Below, piece by piece: positions 1 to 10,873 of a DNA stretch of 64,000 bases. Position numbers and translations under genes: made by a program. The stretch comes from Kalmusia sp. IMI 367209 (lineage: Eukaryota > Ascomycota > Dothideomycetes > Pleosporales > Didymosphaeriaceae), in contig JAPEUQ010000005.1 of assembly GCA_027946365.1 (NCBI GenBank), positions 186,001-250,000 on the forward strand, read 5' to 3'. Each line of letters begins with the position of its first letter. Position 1 is the first letter of the stretch. The notes under the pieces were generated by a model. The model did not search any database. It had not been told where the DNA came from and saw only the letters and a program-made list of their open reading frames with translations.

Positions 1-2127
1 CATTCGACTACGTCCTCCTCTGTGTCAAAGCCCTTCCGGATGTATACGATATTGCCAACATCATCGAATCCGTCGTGTCGCCCCAGCACACGTGTATCCT
101 TATGAACACCACACACAGCCTCGGCGTCGAGTCATACCTGGAACAGAGGTTTCCAACCAACGTAGTCTTGTCCCTGGTCTCGGGAGCGGAGATCTCGCAA
201 ATCGGGGCGAGCGAGTTCGAGCACAAGGGCGCGACCGACATCTGGGTCGGTCCCGCCAATAAGAACCCGTCAATTCCGCCGCAGATCCAGTCTGACATGG
301 CGGATGCTCTGGCCATGACCCTCAGTTCAGGGCAGGTCAATTGTAAGGTGTCGCCAAACATCCGCCAGCAACAGTTTGAGCGCATGATTGGGTACGTTAC
401 ACATCAGACCCAACCGACTTTTTGACACTTCGCTAACTGTGGTTCACAGCGCCATTGCTTTCCACCCCGCCAGTGTGCTCTTCGAGACCCCCAACCACGC
501 CGAGCTACTGGACAAGGTCGGTGTGCGCCCGCTTATATCTGGCGTTATGGATGAATTACTTGCGCTTGCTAGCGCCCAGGGCTGCACATTCCCTGCCGAC
601 TATCGAGAAACTACGATGCAGCAGATGACGCAAGCGAGCACCACTAACAGCACTATGTGGATGGATTTCGAAGCCAAGCGTCCAATGGAGATTGAGACAT
701 ACCTGGGCTCGCCCTTGAAGCTCGCCCAAGAGGCCCATGTATCCGTTCCCCGCATTGAGACGCTCTACGCCACTCTCCATCACCTCAACATCGTAAATCG
801 AACCAAGCCCGCCGCGGCTCCCGCTGCGGCCCCTTCCCCTTCAAATGGTGATCAACGCATGCCACCCCCGAGGCTCTCCTCTGCACCGTTGCCTCGAGGG
901 CCGCCTGGGTCCATGATGAATGGTAATGGTCCCATGAAAGGGGGACCACGCCCGGGAAGCCGAGCTCCTTCCATGACCGGTGCGCCGCCCATGATGCGCA
1001 GAGGCCCACCCTCCGGACCTGTAAACGGCTATCCGCCCAGGCAAATGAACGGGATGCCAAACGGCCAACGACGACCCTCGTTTGAAGGGAATGACTTGGA
1101 AGAGTTCAGTCATTTGATGCTCTACGACAACATGGTCGATGATGGCGCCGCCGGTGCCGGGTACGAGAATGGCCCGAATGCTTCTAGTGGCGATCTAGCC
1201 CTACGCGAAAGAGAACTTATGTTGCGACAAAAGGAGCTGCAGCTGAGGGAGCAAGAGCTGAGCATGCGTCGTGGTCCGCGCCGCGGGCCTCCCCCACCTC
1301 CATCGCACATGGGTGGATTCGATGAAGACGAGGATGAGGACGACTATTTTGACCCTATGGCCTCTCGCGGGCCTGGTCCCATGATCGATCCCGATAACTT
1401 CGATATGATGAGTGTTACCTCGAAACGTAACCGCAAGATCCCTAGCGCCAGCCAAATTCGGAAGAACCCTGAGATGGGAATGGGTCCCCCTCAAGGACGA
1501 TCAAGAAATCCGTTTGCACGGCCTGGCCTGAATAAGAATCGAACCAGTGCACGGATGATGGCCGATGTTCCCGGCTTGCACGATTCGATAATGAACAATC
1601 CGCTGATGGGGTACTCGTCAAACCGATACGGCGATGTAGATAGGGGCGCGATGGGCGCTCAATCACGAACCAACTCACTGACTGCAGCCCGACTTGACGA
1701 GCTCCAGCAAGGCGGCAGTTATGGCGCCTATCCTCCCATGAGCCGTCGAACCAGCCAGTCACCTGGCAACCCGCTGAGCCCCGGCCCGAGGCCTATGGGA
1801 CGGCCCTCTCCACCCAATGGGTATGCCCCAAATGGTATGCCCCCCAACGGGATGCCGCCCAACGGCCGCCCGTCCCCACCAGGTATGAGACAGCCAGTCC
1901 CCCGACACCCTCCAGGCCACGGCAACGCAGTAGCACCACAACAAGTGGAGCAATATGCTGGGGTGAGCCAAAACCTTTACCCGCCCAAGTCCCGTCCGCA
2001 AGTTCGCAGTCTGACAGGTTCTGCAAGCGCCAGCGCTGGGAGCGGTAGCACGCAGCTAGATTCCGAAAACTCTGCGCACAGCAGTCAGAGTAGTCTAGGA
2101 CCCCGTCCTCCTCTCGGCGTTCGGTAA
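1..2127 (+). CDS. Ketopantoate reductase-like (ApbA/PanE family) protein with proline-rich tail, 5' partial
   Basis: Exons are 1-391 and 450-2127; the 5' end lies outside the window. The frame starts mid-protein with a Rossmann-type strand (DYVLLCVKALPD), as in the N-terminal NADP-binding domain of the ApbA/PanE family. After the intron (donor GTACGT, branch CGCTAAC, acceptor CAG) comes a helical segment like the family's C-terminal domain (FETPNHAELLDKVGV...), ending near base 800. The remaining about 440 residues are low-complexity, rich in Pro, Gly, Met, Arg and Ser, with an acidic patch (DEDEDEDDYFD) and three tandem PPNGMPPNG-like units near base 1815. The enzyme family makes pantoate for coenzyme A, but the long disordered tail suggests a scaffold or regulatory role, which is inference. 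About 689 codons are visible. Catalytic Lys/Glu residues were not assigned. Confidence 0.8.
392..449 (+). other. Spliceosomal intron in the ketopantoate reductase-like gene
   Basis: A 58-nt intron with GTACGT donor, CGCTAAC branch site and CAG acceptor. Removing it joins the Rossmann half to the C-terminal domain in one frame (GG+C makes Gly). Confidence 0.85.
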
Positions 2128-3978
2128 TAGAGATCTGTTTCATTTCGCATCTGCCGCATTCGACTTGGAGTATGTTTGGAGTTTGCATCAGCACTGTTTT
2201 CGATTCGGCGACACATTGACGAAATCATCTACTGGTTTGAAAGCTGGCGGTGCTGCCACCGACATATCGCTTCTCGGGTTCCTATCATATTGTCGACGGC
2301 TACATCCTTCCTTGCAGGGCATTTCCACCTCGCTTCTTTTCTACTACGAACACGCACCGGAGTTTCTTACAGCACGGCAAGCAACCCGGCTCCTCAGGTC
2401 GAGTATGCAGGGCTGTGGGCCGTGACTGACTGATTGACGGAGGACATTAATGACGGGATATTAGAGTTTGGGCGGTCACTGGGAGGGCAGGACATGTTTG
2501 CACGCACACAGACTGACCTTAGCGCAAGGTCTTTCCTTTCTCGTTCTCTCCTTGTGTTTTTATCAAAGTACATATTGTAGACGCTTTAACGGCGACGTCT
2601 TTTGTTTTCCTTTAAGACAACATTGACTGGGCGCCCGCTAATCCCTTTTGCATGGGTTGGTACCGGTGAGGCTGGGGTTCTTTGGCTTTGTTTTTTTGTT
2701 TCTTTTTCGATACATGCTGCACATGCTACCAGCGAGTGGACTATTCATCGAGAGTGTACTATTTGTGGGAAAAAGAAGAGTGGATATGGGGAGGGATAGG
2801 GAGGGCAGAAAAGTTGTTGTGTTGTTGGCTGGCTGATTGAGTTGGTGGAGATAACAGATGGGCTGGATGGGCTGGATGGAACATATATAGTTGGGGACAC
2901 AAAAGAAGGTTCTCTCCTCGTGCGATGTCGAGACTTTTTAAAAGTGTGCAGTGCTACGTGTTGTGTTGCATGTGTCTACCTCCGTCCTCCTTCTCTTTTC
3001 TTAGTTGTAAGTCCCTGAGGAACGTGCGATGGTGGGGAGAGCGTCTGAATCTAGACGTATGCGGTATTGCTCGCGTTCGGGGTGAGAGTGCCGAGTCGTG
3101 TTTTGGGTTATTGGAATATCGGGTTTCCAGAGGGGAGGGGGTTGCAGTGTTTGGTCCAGGTGGGGAGATGCACAGTCAGTTGGTGGAGGCTCATGCGAGT
3201 TGTAGATAAAAGTAGCCATATCTCGCGCATTGCCAATACTATTATTCGTATTGATCTGGCTGCTGTACATGATGCTTTTTTTCTGCTACATAGCGTTCCG
3301 ACTGGTGTCTAGTTTTCCTGTCCAGAGAGAGGGTCGAATCGCGCTGTTTGGTATGCTTCGAGACGAGATCGGTTGGGGACGGACGTGTGAGTGTTTGTTG
3401 GGCATGTGCGCTTCTAAGACTCTGATTGTAAGGATGTGAAGAAAGTGAGGTGGGGGGATGTTTGAAGGAAGGTGTGCGGAAGTTTTGGCATAGTGGGCGA
3501 GGGCGTTGGATGGGTTTGATGGCGGATGATGTGAAGTGGAAGAATGGGATGCGCTTGCAGGGACGATGTACTGAGATGGGAATAGAAAATTTATGGAATT
3601 GGACGTCCTTGTGTAATGGTTTGGGAGGGAGTGGAAAGTGAGCCGGGTGCATAGTAGGGGAGGATATGTTGAGGAAACGGTAGTTTGGAAGAACACGAAT
3701 GTTTGCTGTGGAGATGGGGTGTAGCAATCTGTCCAGTGTAGTCAAAATGAGCGGTGTAAGCAAAGTGTGAAGGCGAAGGCGAAGGCGATAGTCTAGAAAG
3801 ACAATATCGGACACAAGAAACGCTACAAATATGCTCCCCATCATCCGTTCACAGTCGATGCGTAGCATAAATTCGTTTCTCTTCGATTTGACATATCGAT
3901 GCGCCACGCTCCTCCACAATGCAACTAATGTTCTATCCGTCTATTTCAAGCGTTAGCCCCCTGGCTCGTCTAGCCCAC
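2128..3978. other. Intergenic region, no gene seen
   Basis: 1.85 kb between two genes that both end here (convergent). The + strand is G/T-rich, with short repeats such as GATGGGCTG near 2855 and GAAGGC near 3775. Open frames on either strand are low-complexity and have no recognisable domain. The sequence probably includes the 3' untranslated regions of both flanking genes. Confidence 0.6.
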
Positions 3979-5623
3979 TCATAGCATAACCCAATAATCA
4001 CTCAGTGCATACGCAACCAAACACTCGCTACTCCCTGTGGCAATCTTCCTCAAAGCCCTACAGAACCATCGTTGCAACACCGGATCCAATTTGTGCAGGC
4101 TCGATGCCAGCGCTAGCGGCCACACCACCAAATTTGCCAAATACGGCTTGAACGGCTCGTGTGACATGACTACGGCCGTGGATGGTGCCGGAGAGATACG
4201 CACGTCGTCGAGACAAAAGGGAATGAATGAGGCCAGTGTCTCTGCCGAGGAAGTGAGTTCTGCGAGGAGAGTGAGCGATTCCAAAAAGGTTGAGTTAGTG
4301 GGTGTAGGGTCGAGGTCGAAGATGCGCAGACGCGTGTTGGTAAGGAGCATGCGGAGGGCGAAGTACTCTGTCCACACTGCCGTGTACCCTAGCTTCGCAC
4401 AGCTTGATATCTCAGGAGAGTAGGAGATGTCGTTGGGATAAGTCAAAGTGTCTGTCTCCGGCCTCAAGTGCCTGCGGAAGAACCACTTGGTGGGCAAGTG
4501 CGTCGACCAGTTCTGGAACGCAGCGTCTAGGCTCCGCGCTTCGGCGGCCAGGGCATCGATCTCTGGGATCACGATCAAGGGATCGAACACGGAGGCTTGA
4601 GCCGCTCTCTGGTACCGGTCGTATAGCTGCATGATCTGGATGACGAACCGGTCATACGACAGCGCGATATCCGTCTCGCCGAAAGCCGCACCATCTTCTA
4701 GCCATCCGGGCTGCCGCTCGCGCAGCAGACTCGACCGTATGAGTAACCGCCTCGCTTGCTTGATGACGACAGAAGGCGTGTACTTCCACCGGTTTGCGTT
4801 CCACGCTTGGAGGATGGCCCCTGCACCGTCGAAATGAAACCAGAGTTTCATGGTCGAGAGGGGCTCGGCGGAGTCGCTGTTTTGCTGGATGAAGGACTCG
4901 TAGCGCGCCATGAAATAGGCGGTTAGGAGGTAGGCATCGATTTCATCTGCGTCTAGCGTTCCGCTGTTGATGCGCAGGATCCCACTTTGCATTTTTTTCA
5001 AGAGTTTGACGTAGGCTTTTGAGCTTTCGGTAACGGCGTCCTTCTCTTTCATCTTGACTCCAAATACCGCCAGCGCCACGGCATCAAATGCTATATTTAC
5101 AACCTCGCTCGTCTTCCCGGTCGCCTTCCACTCGTGGAAGCATTCCGTCCACGTCGTCGACATGTCCGGAATGTCCTGGAAAACGGTGAAGTGGTTCTGC
5201 ACATAGTACGCGTGGGCACGTGTTTGGAGGTTGAGGGAAGGCTGCAGGGGGACGAGGGACGAGCGGGGACCCCGCGGGCGGCGTTTGGCGCCCGTGGCGT
5301 ACTCGTTCTCGGAGTGGATGATGAAGTTTTCTGATTTAGCGGCGGCGGCCTCGACGCAGGGACGCTGCGACTTGATGCAGCGCTGGCAGATGGGCTTTGC
5401 GCCGTCGCACTGGGTGGAGTCAGATTGGGTGGAAGCTTAGCCACGGCTCGATCCATGCGGTTAGTTCCCGTGCAGTGATGCAGTGAAATCCCCGGGATAG
5501 ACTTCACCGTGGAGTGCATGGAGACTAATGCCTGAATATTGCACTGGGGTTCCTGGAACTTACTTTGATGCGGCGTGTTCTGCACGTCTGGCACGAGCGA
5601 GTCGGTTGCGTATTAGTTTCCAT
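3979..5623 (-). CDS. Zn(II)2Cys6 fungal transcription factor
   Basis: Exons on the minus strand are 5623-5564 and 5409-3979; the protein is about 496 aa. The 20-codon first exon carries the first half of the zinc cluster (CQTCRTRRIK). A 154-nt intron (GTAAGT ... CTGACTCCACCCAG) follows, and the second exon opens with CDGAKPICQRC...C. Together they give the canonical C-x2-C-x6-C-x6-C-x2-C-x6-C binuclear cluster at residues 11-38. The rest is an alpha-helical region of the type seen in fungal-specific regulatory domains (Fungal_trans_2 class), including the segment AYVKLLKKMQSGILRINSG. It should act in the nucleus as a DNA-binding regulator; the target is unknown. The start is the only ATG giving a complete cluster. 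No neighbouring pathway cluster points to a regulon. Confidence 0.9.
5410..5563 (-). other. Intron splitting the zinc cluster
   Basis: A 154-nt intron, long for this genome, with GTAAGT donor and CTGAC...CAG acceptor. It lies exactly between the RIK and CDG of the Zn2Cys6 motif, a frequent position in this family. Confidence 0.85.
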
Positions 5624-6866
5624 TTCAATAGGTAGACACAGCTCAATCTGGAGGTTTGACGAGGTTTGACGTTCGCGGAGTATCTCCAAAAACGGGAATT
5701 CTTAAGAATATGGTTCGCCTTGTTTGACTACAGAAGGGGTACATCTTAGAGATATAGTAGTCGGTTCGGTGGAATTCCACTGGCTGTAGACCGTTCAGCT
5801 TTAGTTTACATTCTAGCCTAGTCTGAATCAGGCGAAAACCCACGAGGTAGAGTAACAGGGGGGAGCATCCTTCAGTGTAGGATATACCTAAAAGCTGGAG
5901 GTGCCAAACCTTTTTGTCGTTGCTGCTGGTTTGTGTGAACGGTGTGCGCGGTGGAATATACTATCCGCCGGATGATGGACCAATCTGTTGTAGGAGATGG
6001 ATGGTGTGATTAGAAAATACTCGCGGGGTCCGAGATGGAAGGCAATAATGGGGGCTGCAAGTGACGAGAGAACGAATGAGGGAAGTCGTGGGCTTGCCAG
6101 TTGTATACTTTCTCGCCAACACATCACAAGGATGTTATTAACTATGCCGCTTCGAAGCAGTGTGAAGTACGTGTGTCTAAGCCGCGCGTACAGGCAATTG
6201 CATTTAGCCCCAAAGTCACGAGAGCGGCGCAAATAGCGGTGATGAAAGAGCTGAAAAAGATGCAATGCGGGGATGACAACAGTTGGGTAGATCAGTAGAA
6301 TTTATGTCGATGGCTTAGGGGGAAAGACAATAGAAATGACGGAGAGCGATAGCCGTGAAGGGAATGCAGAATGTACCAACCCGCTTCGAAACAGACCTGG
6401 CTATAACCTCTGCCAGATGTACTCGTCAGTCGAGATCAGGTCGACTTGTTGGGCGTGGCGTTGGTCAAGGTGAAGGTGTGGCCATATATAACCAGGTCAC
6501 CTAGTCTGGATGAGCACAACCGTCAGCGATAAGCAATTCCGGCGACGGCTGGGCCCGTCGAGCTGGTACATGCAAGTGATCCGTCAGGTTTCAGCCGCCG
6601 ACGTAACGCTCCCGAACGTGCGGGGAACCGTAGTTCGAGGGGCGGTCCCGAGGTTTACCGTGCTCGTGGCTGTCACGATGTTTCTCGGGCGATGTCCTCG
6701 GCGTAGGCGACCCGCCTCGTTTCAATTGCCCTTCTCGTGCCGCTAGGAGGCACACCCCCTTCCAGACGCGCTGAGACAGCACGCATGGCATCGTGCCTTT
6801 GGGGATGCGTGCAGCGTGCAGAGGCCGGCCCTTCGCATCCTCCCCTCCAGCGCCCCCCTCGATTCC
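5624..6866. other. Divergent promoter region between the Zn2Cys6 factor and glucokinase
   Basis: 1.2 kb upstream of both flanking genes. No domain-bearing ORF is seen. The part near the glucokinase is C-rich on the + strand (6730-6860), as often seen in fungal 5' leaders. No specific regulatory site can be assigned. Confidence 0.5.
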
Positions 6867-8934
6867 ATGGCTAGCATAGGCCCAAAGTCGGCAGCCGCCC
6901 AACCCCGCCTGCCAAATCGGGCCCAACAGTCTCCAACAGCTCCCATGCGACGCCCCTCCGAACGTCACCCCACCCCAGCCCGCTGCGACAAGAGCCCAAG
7001 TCCGCGAGACGCCGTGCCATCAGGCTTTTCGCTGTCGACCCACCACGTCTTCAGTGCCTTGGTAGTCGTGCTAGCGCTTGTGCTGCAACTGCTAGCCCCT
7101 CACCTCCCACACGAGCTCTTGCGCCTCTTCACCACAAAGGACCATTGGCCCCCCGCCGTCACCCTCCGCGAGCCTGCCCTCTACCGCGAACCTCCCATCT
7201 GCCCGAAGCCTGTGCAGAGAATCGAAACCGCCGGCACTTTCAACAGAGACACTGAGCGCAGCATGGCGTTGGCAGAGCAGGCAAAGCGCGTCGCCGACGA
7301 GTTCAATTTCGGGCCTGATGCCGTCAACAAGGCTGTCAAAGAGTTCATACGGGAGATGGGTACCATGCCCCCCATGCAACCCTCGAAGTAGACACTGACG
7401 ACCACAGACGAGGGCTTGCAGCAGGAAGGCACAGAGCTGAGCCAGATCCCCACCTACGTCACTGCGGTGCCCAATGGAACCGAGAAGGTGCGCCCACCAC
7501 CACACACAACACGCTCGCAATGGCATGGCTAATGCACGACAGGGCCTCTACATGGCCGTCGACCTGGGCGGCACCAACTTCCGTGTCTGCTCCATCCAAT
7601 TGCACGGCAACACCACCTTCTCGCTCACCCAGAGCAAGGTCGCCATACCCAAGGAGCTCATGGTTGCGAAGACGTCCAAGGAGCTCTTCTCATTCCTAGC
7701 GAAGCAGATTGAGGAGTTTCTGAAGACACATCACGAGGAACACTATGTCGGGCATGTTAAGCGCAGGGAGACTGGTGGGGCCGTCAAGGAAGAAGAAATC
7801 TTCAACCTAGGTTTTACCTTCTCCTTCCCAGTGAACCAGATTGGTATCAACAAGGGGTTGCTCATGCGATGGACAAAAGGCTTTGACATTGCTGACGCTG
7901 TGGGCAAGGACGTGTGCGCTCTTCTCCAAACCGAAATCGATGCACTGGGCCTACCTGTTCGTGTGGCAGCGTTGGTCAACGACACAGTGGGTACTCTCAT
8001 GGCTCGCTCGTATACGTCCCCCGGCAAGACAGGTACGCTGCTGGGTGGCATCTTCGGCACTGGGACAAACGGTGCCTACGTGGAGAAGCTCGACAAGGTC
8101 ACCAAGCTCACAAAGAGCAAGAGCTCGGGCGACTACGACAAGTCGACGGGCGAGATGATTGTCAACACCGAGTGGGGCTCCTTCGACAACTCGCTCCGTA
8201 CGCTGCCCAACACCCCCTACGATATCGAGCTCGACGCCAAGTCCGTCAACCCTGGCATCCAAATGTTCGAGAAACGCGTCTCAGGCATGTTCCTGGGTGA
8301 GATTCTCCGCCTCGCCATCGTCGGTCTCCTCAAAGATCCCACCTTCCCGCTCTTCCGCGACGAAAACTCGGCGCAGAACGACATCCACAGCACCACGCAG
8401 ATCCACGACTCGTCACCAATATGGAAACAGTGGGGCATTGATACCAGCTTCTTGAGCATCTGTGCGGGAGACACTAGCCCGGGCTATAGAATGGTCAGAC
8501 AATCACTAGACAAAGACTACGGCATCACGGCCGTGAGCGCCGAGGACGCCGAGGCCGTAAGGGCAATCGCCGCTGCTATCGGTCGCCGCGCCGCGCGCCT
8601 CGCAGCCGTTGCCATTGCCGGTATCGTAATCAACACAGGTAGGTTAGACGCGCCCAAGGACACGGCAACGACAGAGTCGAAGGCGGGCATCAACCCTCCA
8701 CGGGGTGACGCCGACCTTGCCGAAGAAGACGTCATCGACATCGGTGTCGACGGCTCCCTCGTAGAATTCTATCCCAACTTCGAAGACCACATCCGCGAGG
8801 CGCTGCGGGAGATTGAAGGTATCGGTGAGAAGGGCGAAAAGCGGATTAGAATCGGTATCGCGAAAGATGGATCTGGGGTTGGCGCTGCGCTGATTGCGCT
8901 CGTGGCGGGGAGAGTAAGCGTCGACACGGAATAG
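6867..8934 (+). CDS. Glucokinase (hexokinase family), possibly with an N-terminal membrane anchor
   Basis: Exons are 6867-7359, 7408-7487 and 7543-8934. It should phosphorylate glucose with ATP, the first step of glycolysis. The core begins MALAEQAKRVADEF (ATG at 7263) and continues SQIPTYVTAVPNGTEKG, then the phosphate-binding LGGTNFRVC. Next come the hexokinase signature LGFTFSFPVNQ...RWTKGFDI, the catalytic Asp in VNDTVGT, GTGTNGAYVE, and the C-terminal nucleotide-binding DGSGVGAALIALVAG. All key residues are present, so it looks active and is closer to fungal glucokinases than to hexokinase I/II. From 7263 it is 522 aa, near the usual length. The same frame is open upstream to an ATG at 6867, adding 132 residues with one hydrophobic segment (SALVVVLALVLQLLAP). 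That would give a 654-aa membrane-anchored form. Which start is used cannot be decided from sequence. Confidence 0.9.
7360..7407 (+). other. Glucokinase intron 1
   Basis: A 48-nt intron with GTACCA donor, CACTGACGA branch region and CACAG acceptor. Removal gives the family sequence FIREM-DEGLQ. Confidence 0.8.
7488..7542 (+). other. Glucokinase intron 2
   Basis: A 55-nt intron with GTGCGC donor and CGACAG acceptor. Removal joins NGTEK to GLYMAVDLGGTN, matching the conserved glucokinase sequence. Confidence 0.85.
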
Positions 8935-9628
8935 AGAGCTATAACGTTGAGCGCGGTGTTTGGGTAACATGTATGGCAGTGTAGAACTTGACAAAATGTG
9001 TGACTGGATATGTAGTCCTACCAATTTAAGCATCTAACGTTAATCGGCGCATCATGTGTATTCAAGATATGCTGTTAATTAACCATATTGTGTGTGATAG
9101 CAGATGTCCCCTATTGATCGATCACCTACATAAGTTGGTACCACTCTCATGCTATAGATCAAATGACACACTGTTAGTCGTGGCAAGTAGCGTTCGTCGT
9201 GAATAAAGGAGAGTTGCTGTTTGTGCTCTCGGGTGCTTCGCAAGATTTGGGAACATCGCAGACGGGAAGGTTTTCAGGATCAGGGAGAAGTCAAGGAAGC
9301 AACGTGTCGAGGTGAAATAGCGTTTTCTCCTCGAGCTTAAAGCTCTTTCACCTCTATCGTAAGGCTGCTTCAGCACACGCTCAGAGGGTCCTTTGAGCAT
9401 ACATTTGTTGCATTAACGATGTGAAGGAATTCCACCCAGAGCAACTCATGTAATCCATCCATAATCTATACGCTACTACTGTCGCACCGCCTAACAGGTA
9501 ATTCGAAGCCCATCCTATTACATTGTGCCCTAAGCCGATTTCGCCTCGCTAAGAAAAAAAAATTCACCACGAACCTGTCTCCCCCCTCCTCTCACACCTG
9601 ACGACACGACAAACACATCAGCAAAAGC
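8935..9628. other. Intergenic region, no gene seen
   Basis: AT-richer than the flanking coding DNA, with the 3' flank of glucokinase at its start. I see no ORF with a recognisable domain and no RNA before the pol III terminator at 9629. Confidence 0.5.
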
Positions 9629-9634
9629 AAAAAA
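9629..9634 (-). terminator. Pol III oligo-T terminator of the tRNA-Lys gene
   Basis: Six T residues on the minus strand, 11 nt after the tRNA 3' end, followed by a further T4 run at 9623-9626. This is the expected RNA polymerase III stop signal and supports the minus orientation and the mapped 3' end. Confidence 0.8.
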
Positions 9635-9663
9635 GAAACCAAGAACGCCCGATGTGGGACTCG

Positions 9664-9714
9664 CTAGAAAGTATGTTAGTTGTGTTCAGAGTAGTATTCG
9701 AACAGTTGACTTAC
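9664..9714 (-). other. 51-nt spliceosomal-type intron inside the tRNA-Lys T loop
   Basis: On the minus strand it begins GTAAGT, has ACTAAC 13-18 nt before the end, and finishes TTTCTAG. Its length and signals match the mRNA introns elsewhere in this window. It separates the GGTT and CGAGTCC halves of the pol III B box. It shows no obvious bulge-helix-bulge for tRNA splicing endonuclease. Confidence 0.75.
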
Positions 9715-9751
9715 AACCCACAGCCTTGGGATTAAAAGTCCCACGCGCTAA

Positions 9752-9763
9752 CCAATTGTGCCA
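9752..9763 (-). promoter_or_regulatory. Pol III A box of tRNA-Lys
   Basis: TGGCACAATTGG on the minus strand fits the A-box consensus TRGYNNANNNG and spans tRNA positions 8-19. Confidence 0.75.
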
Positions 9764-9770
9764 ACCGGGC

Positions 9771-10657
9771 GTGAAGAACCAAGCTGGTTTCACGATGCTC
9801 GATGCGCTTTTCTCAAGATGTAAAGTATATATACGCAAAACAATGTGTTTCTTAGAAGGATGGCGATCGGAACGGTGACTCAGATGCGAAGTTTAGTCGG
9901 GCGGGGGAAGGGTCGTGAGCGGACGAAGTGGGGTAGCGGGGCTGTGGGCGTCATCGAAAGAAAGGCCGAGCACCGGCTCCCTTCTGTGCTTGCGCCGAGG
10001 GCATATGGTTCCACAATTTGATCCTCGCAGATATGTTCACTCATAGATAATTAGGTGCCGCTCATGTATCTCGGCGACTGATTACAGCGCGCGATCTCGC
10101 CGTGACCATCCGGTGCGTCTTAGATGCGCCCGAGCCGAGCATGAGCGAGGAGAAAATGGCTACACTGACTGCGATCACCAAGTTGAAGAGGCCCCACACT
10201 GCGTCAAAGTGTACGAACTTGAAGCGGGCTGGTGTGACATATGCCATCTAGACATGATCATGGTTTCCATTTCGACCAGCCACTTGATTTGTTCGCTCAT
10301 CATTCGCGCCCGGGCACCCGCATGATTCCATCCCATCTCATCATAAGAGCAAGTCATTCCTCTAAGCTTAGCGACTACATTACTCCCTCATCTTGAACTG
10401 TTGAGCTATAGGCGAAAGCATAATTACGGGAGAAACGATTAATTCCAGTACAAGCTAAGCTACGAACCACCCGTCCCCATTCATCACGCAAGACATTGTC
10501 AAACGTGTCTCTGACTTGAGACATATTAATTCCCCTACACCTCCCTGTCCACCTCCATCCTTCCTCCCAATATCATCTAGGCCATCTAAAACCATCACCT
10601 TCTAACCCCGACCTTATGTCTCACTTGCCTTCCATGTCTAGCTAGATCCTGTCCCGT
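9771..10657. other. Intergenic region, no gene seen
   Basis: Upstream flank of the tRNA-Lys gene and 3' flank of the small minus-strand ORF. No domain-bearing frame or RNA was recognised. Confidence 0.5.
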
Positions 10658-10873
10658 TCACTTCCCCATCGCCTGCTCAATTCCCGTGCCTTGGTTTACG
10701 ACGCTGTCCTCACCCTTTGGTCCACCAGGCGCAGGACTATTAGGATCCGACACCTTGAACGTGCCGTTGTCGGATTTGTACAGCGTGGGTGTGTCGGCAG
10801 GTTTCTTGCCTTTGTGCTTGACGAACGCGCGTTTGTTCTTAGAGGTGTGGGCAATTTCGAGCCAGGTCATCAT
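10658..10873 (-). CDS. Small hypothetical protein, 71 aa
   Basis: I do not recognise this protein. From ATG at 10873 it reads MMTWLEIAHTSKNKRAF..., 71 residues, hydrophilic and Lys-rich, ending GIEQAMGK. Codon choice is strongly C/G-ending, like verified genes here, which argues that it is translated. The frame stays open for another 19 codons upstream without ATG, so a further 5' exon is possible. An ATG-led stretch (MSKVDTFG) before a GTATAT donor near 10985 did not splice in frame. No signal peptide or membrane segment is visible. Confidence 0.5.
   Translation of the reverse strand: MMTWLEIAHTSKNKRAFVKHKGKKPADTPTLYKSDNGTFKVSDPNSPAPGGPKGEDSVVNQGTGIEQAMGK

Larger units (their letters stand above)
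9646..9770 (-). tRNA. tRNA-Lys (anticodon UUU) interrupted in the T loop by an intron-like segment
   Basis: Read on the minus strand, the exons are 9770-9715 (56 nt) and 9663-9646 (18 nt). Joined, they give a 74-nt cloverleaf. The acceptor stem is GCCCGGT/ATCGGGC (one G-U pair) with discriminator G. The D arm is GCAC/GCGC with one A-C mismatch. The anticodon arm is TGGGA/TCCCA around loop CTTTTAA, reading lysine AAA codons. The T arm is GTGGG-TTCGAGT-CCCAC. There is no intron at the usual position 37/38. Instead 51 nt lie between T55 and C56, inside the T loop. An A box (9752-9763) and an oligo-T terminator are present. Without removal of the 51 nt no normal T arm forms. It is either a functional gene with an ectopic intron or a disrupted gene. 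Confidence 0.85.

Noticed and set aside
3242..3919. 225-codon open frame on the minus strand
   Set aside because: Low-complexity His/Pro/Ser/Leu composition caused by a G/T-rich + strand; no domain and no codon bias like real genes.
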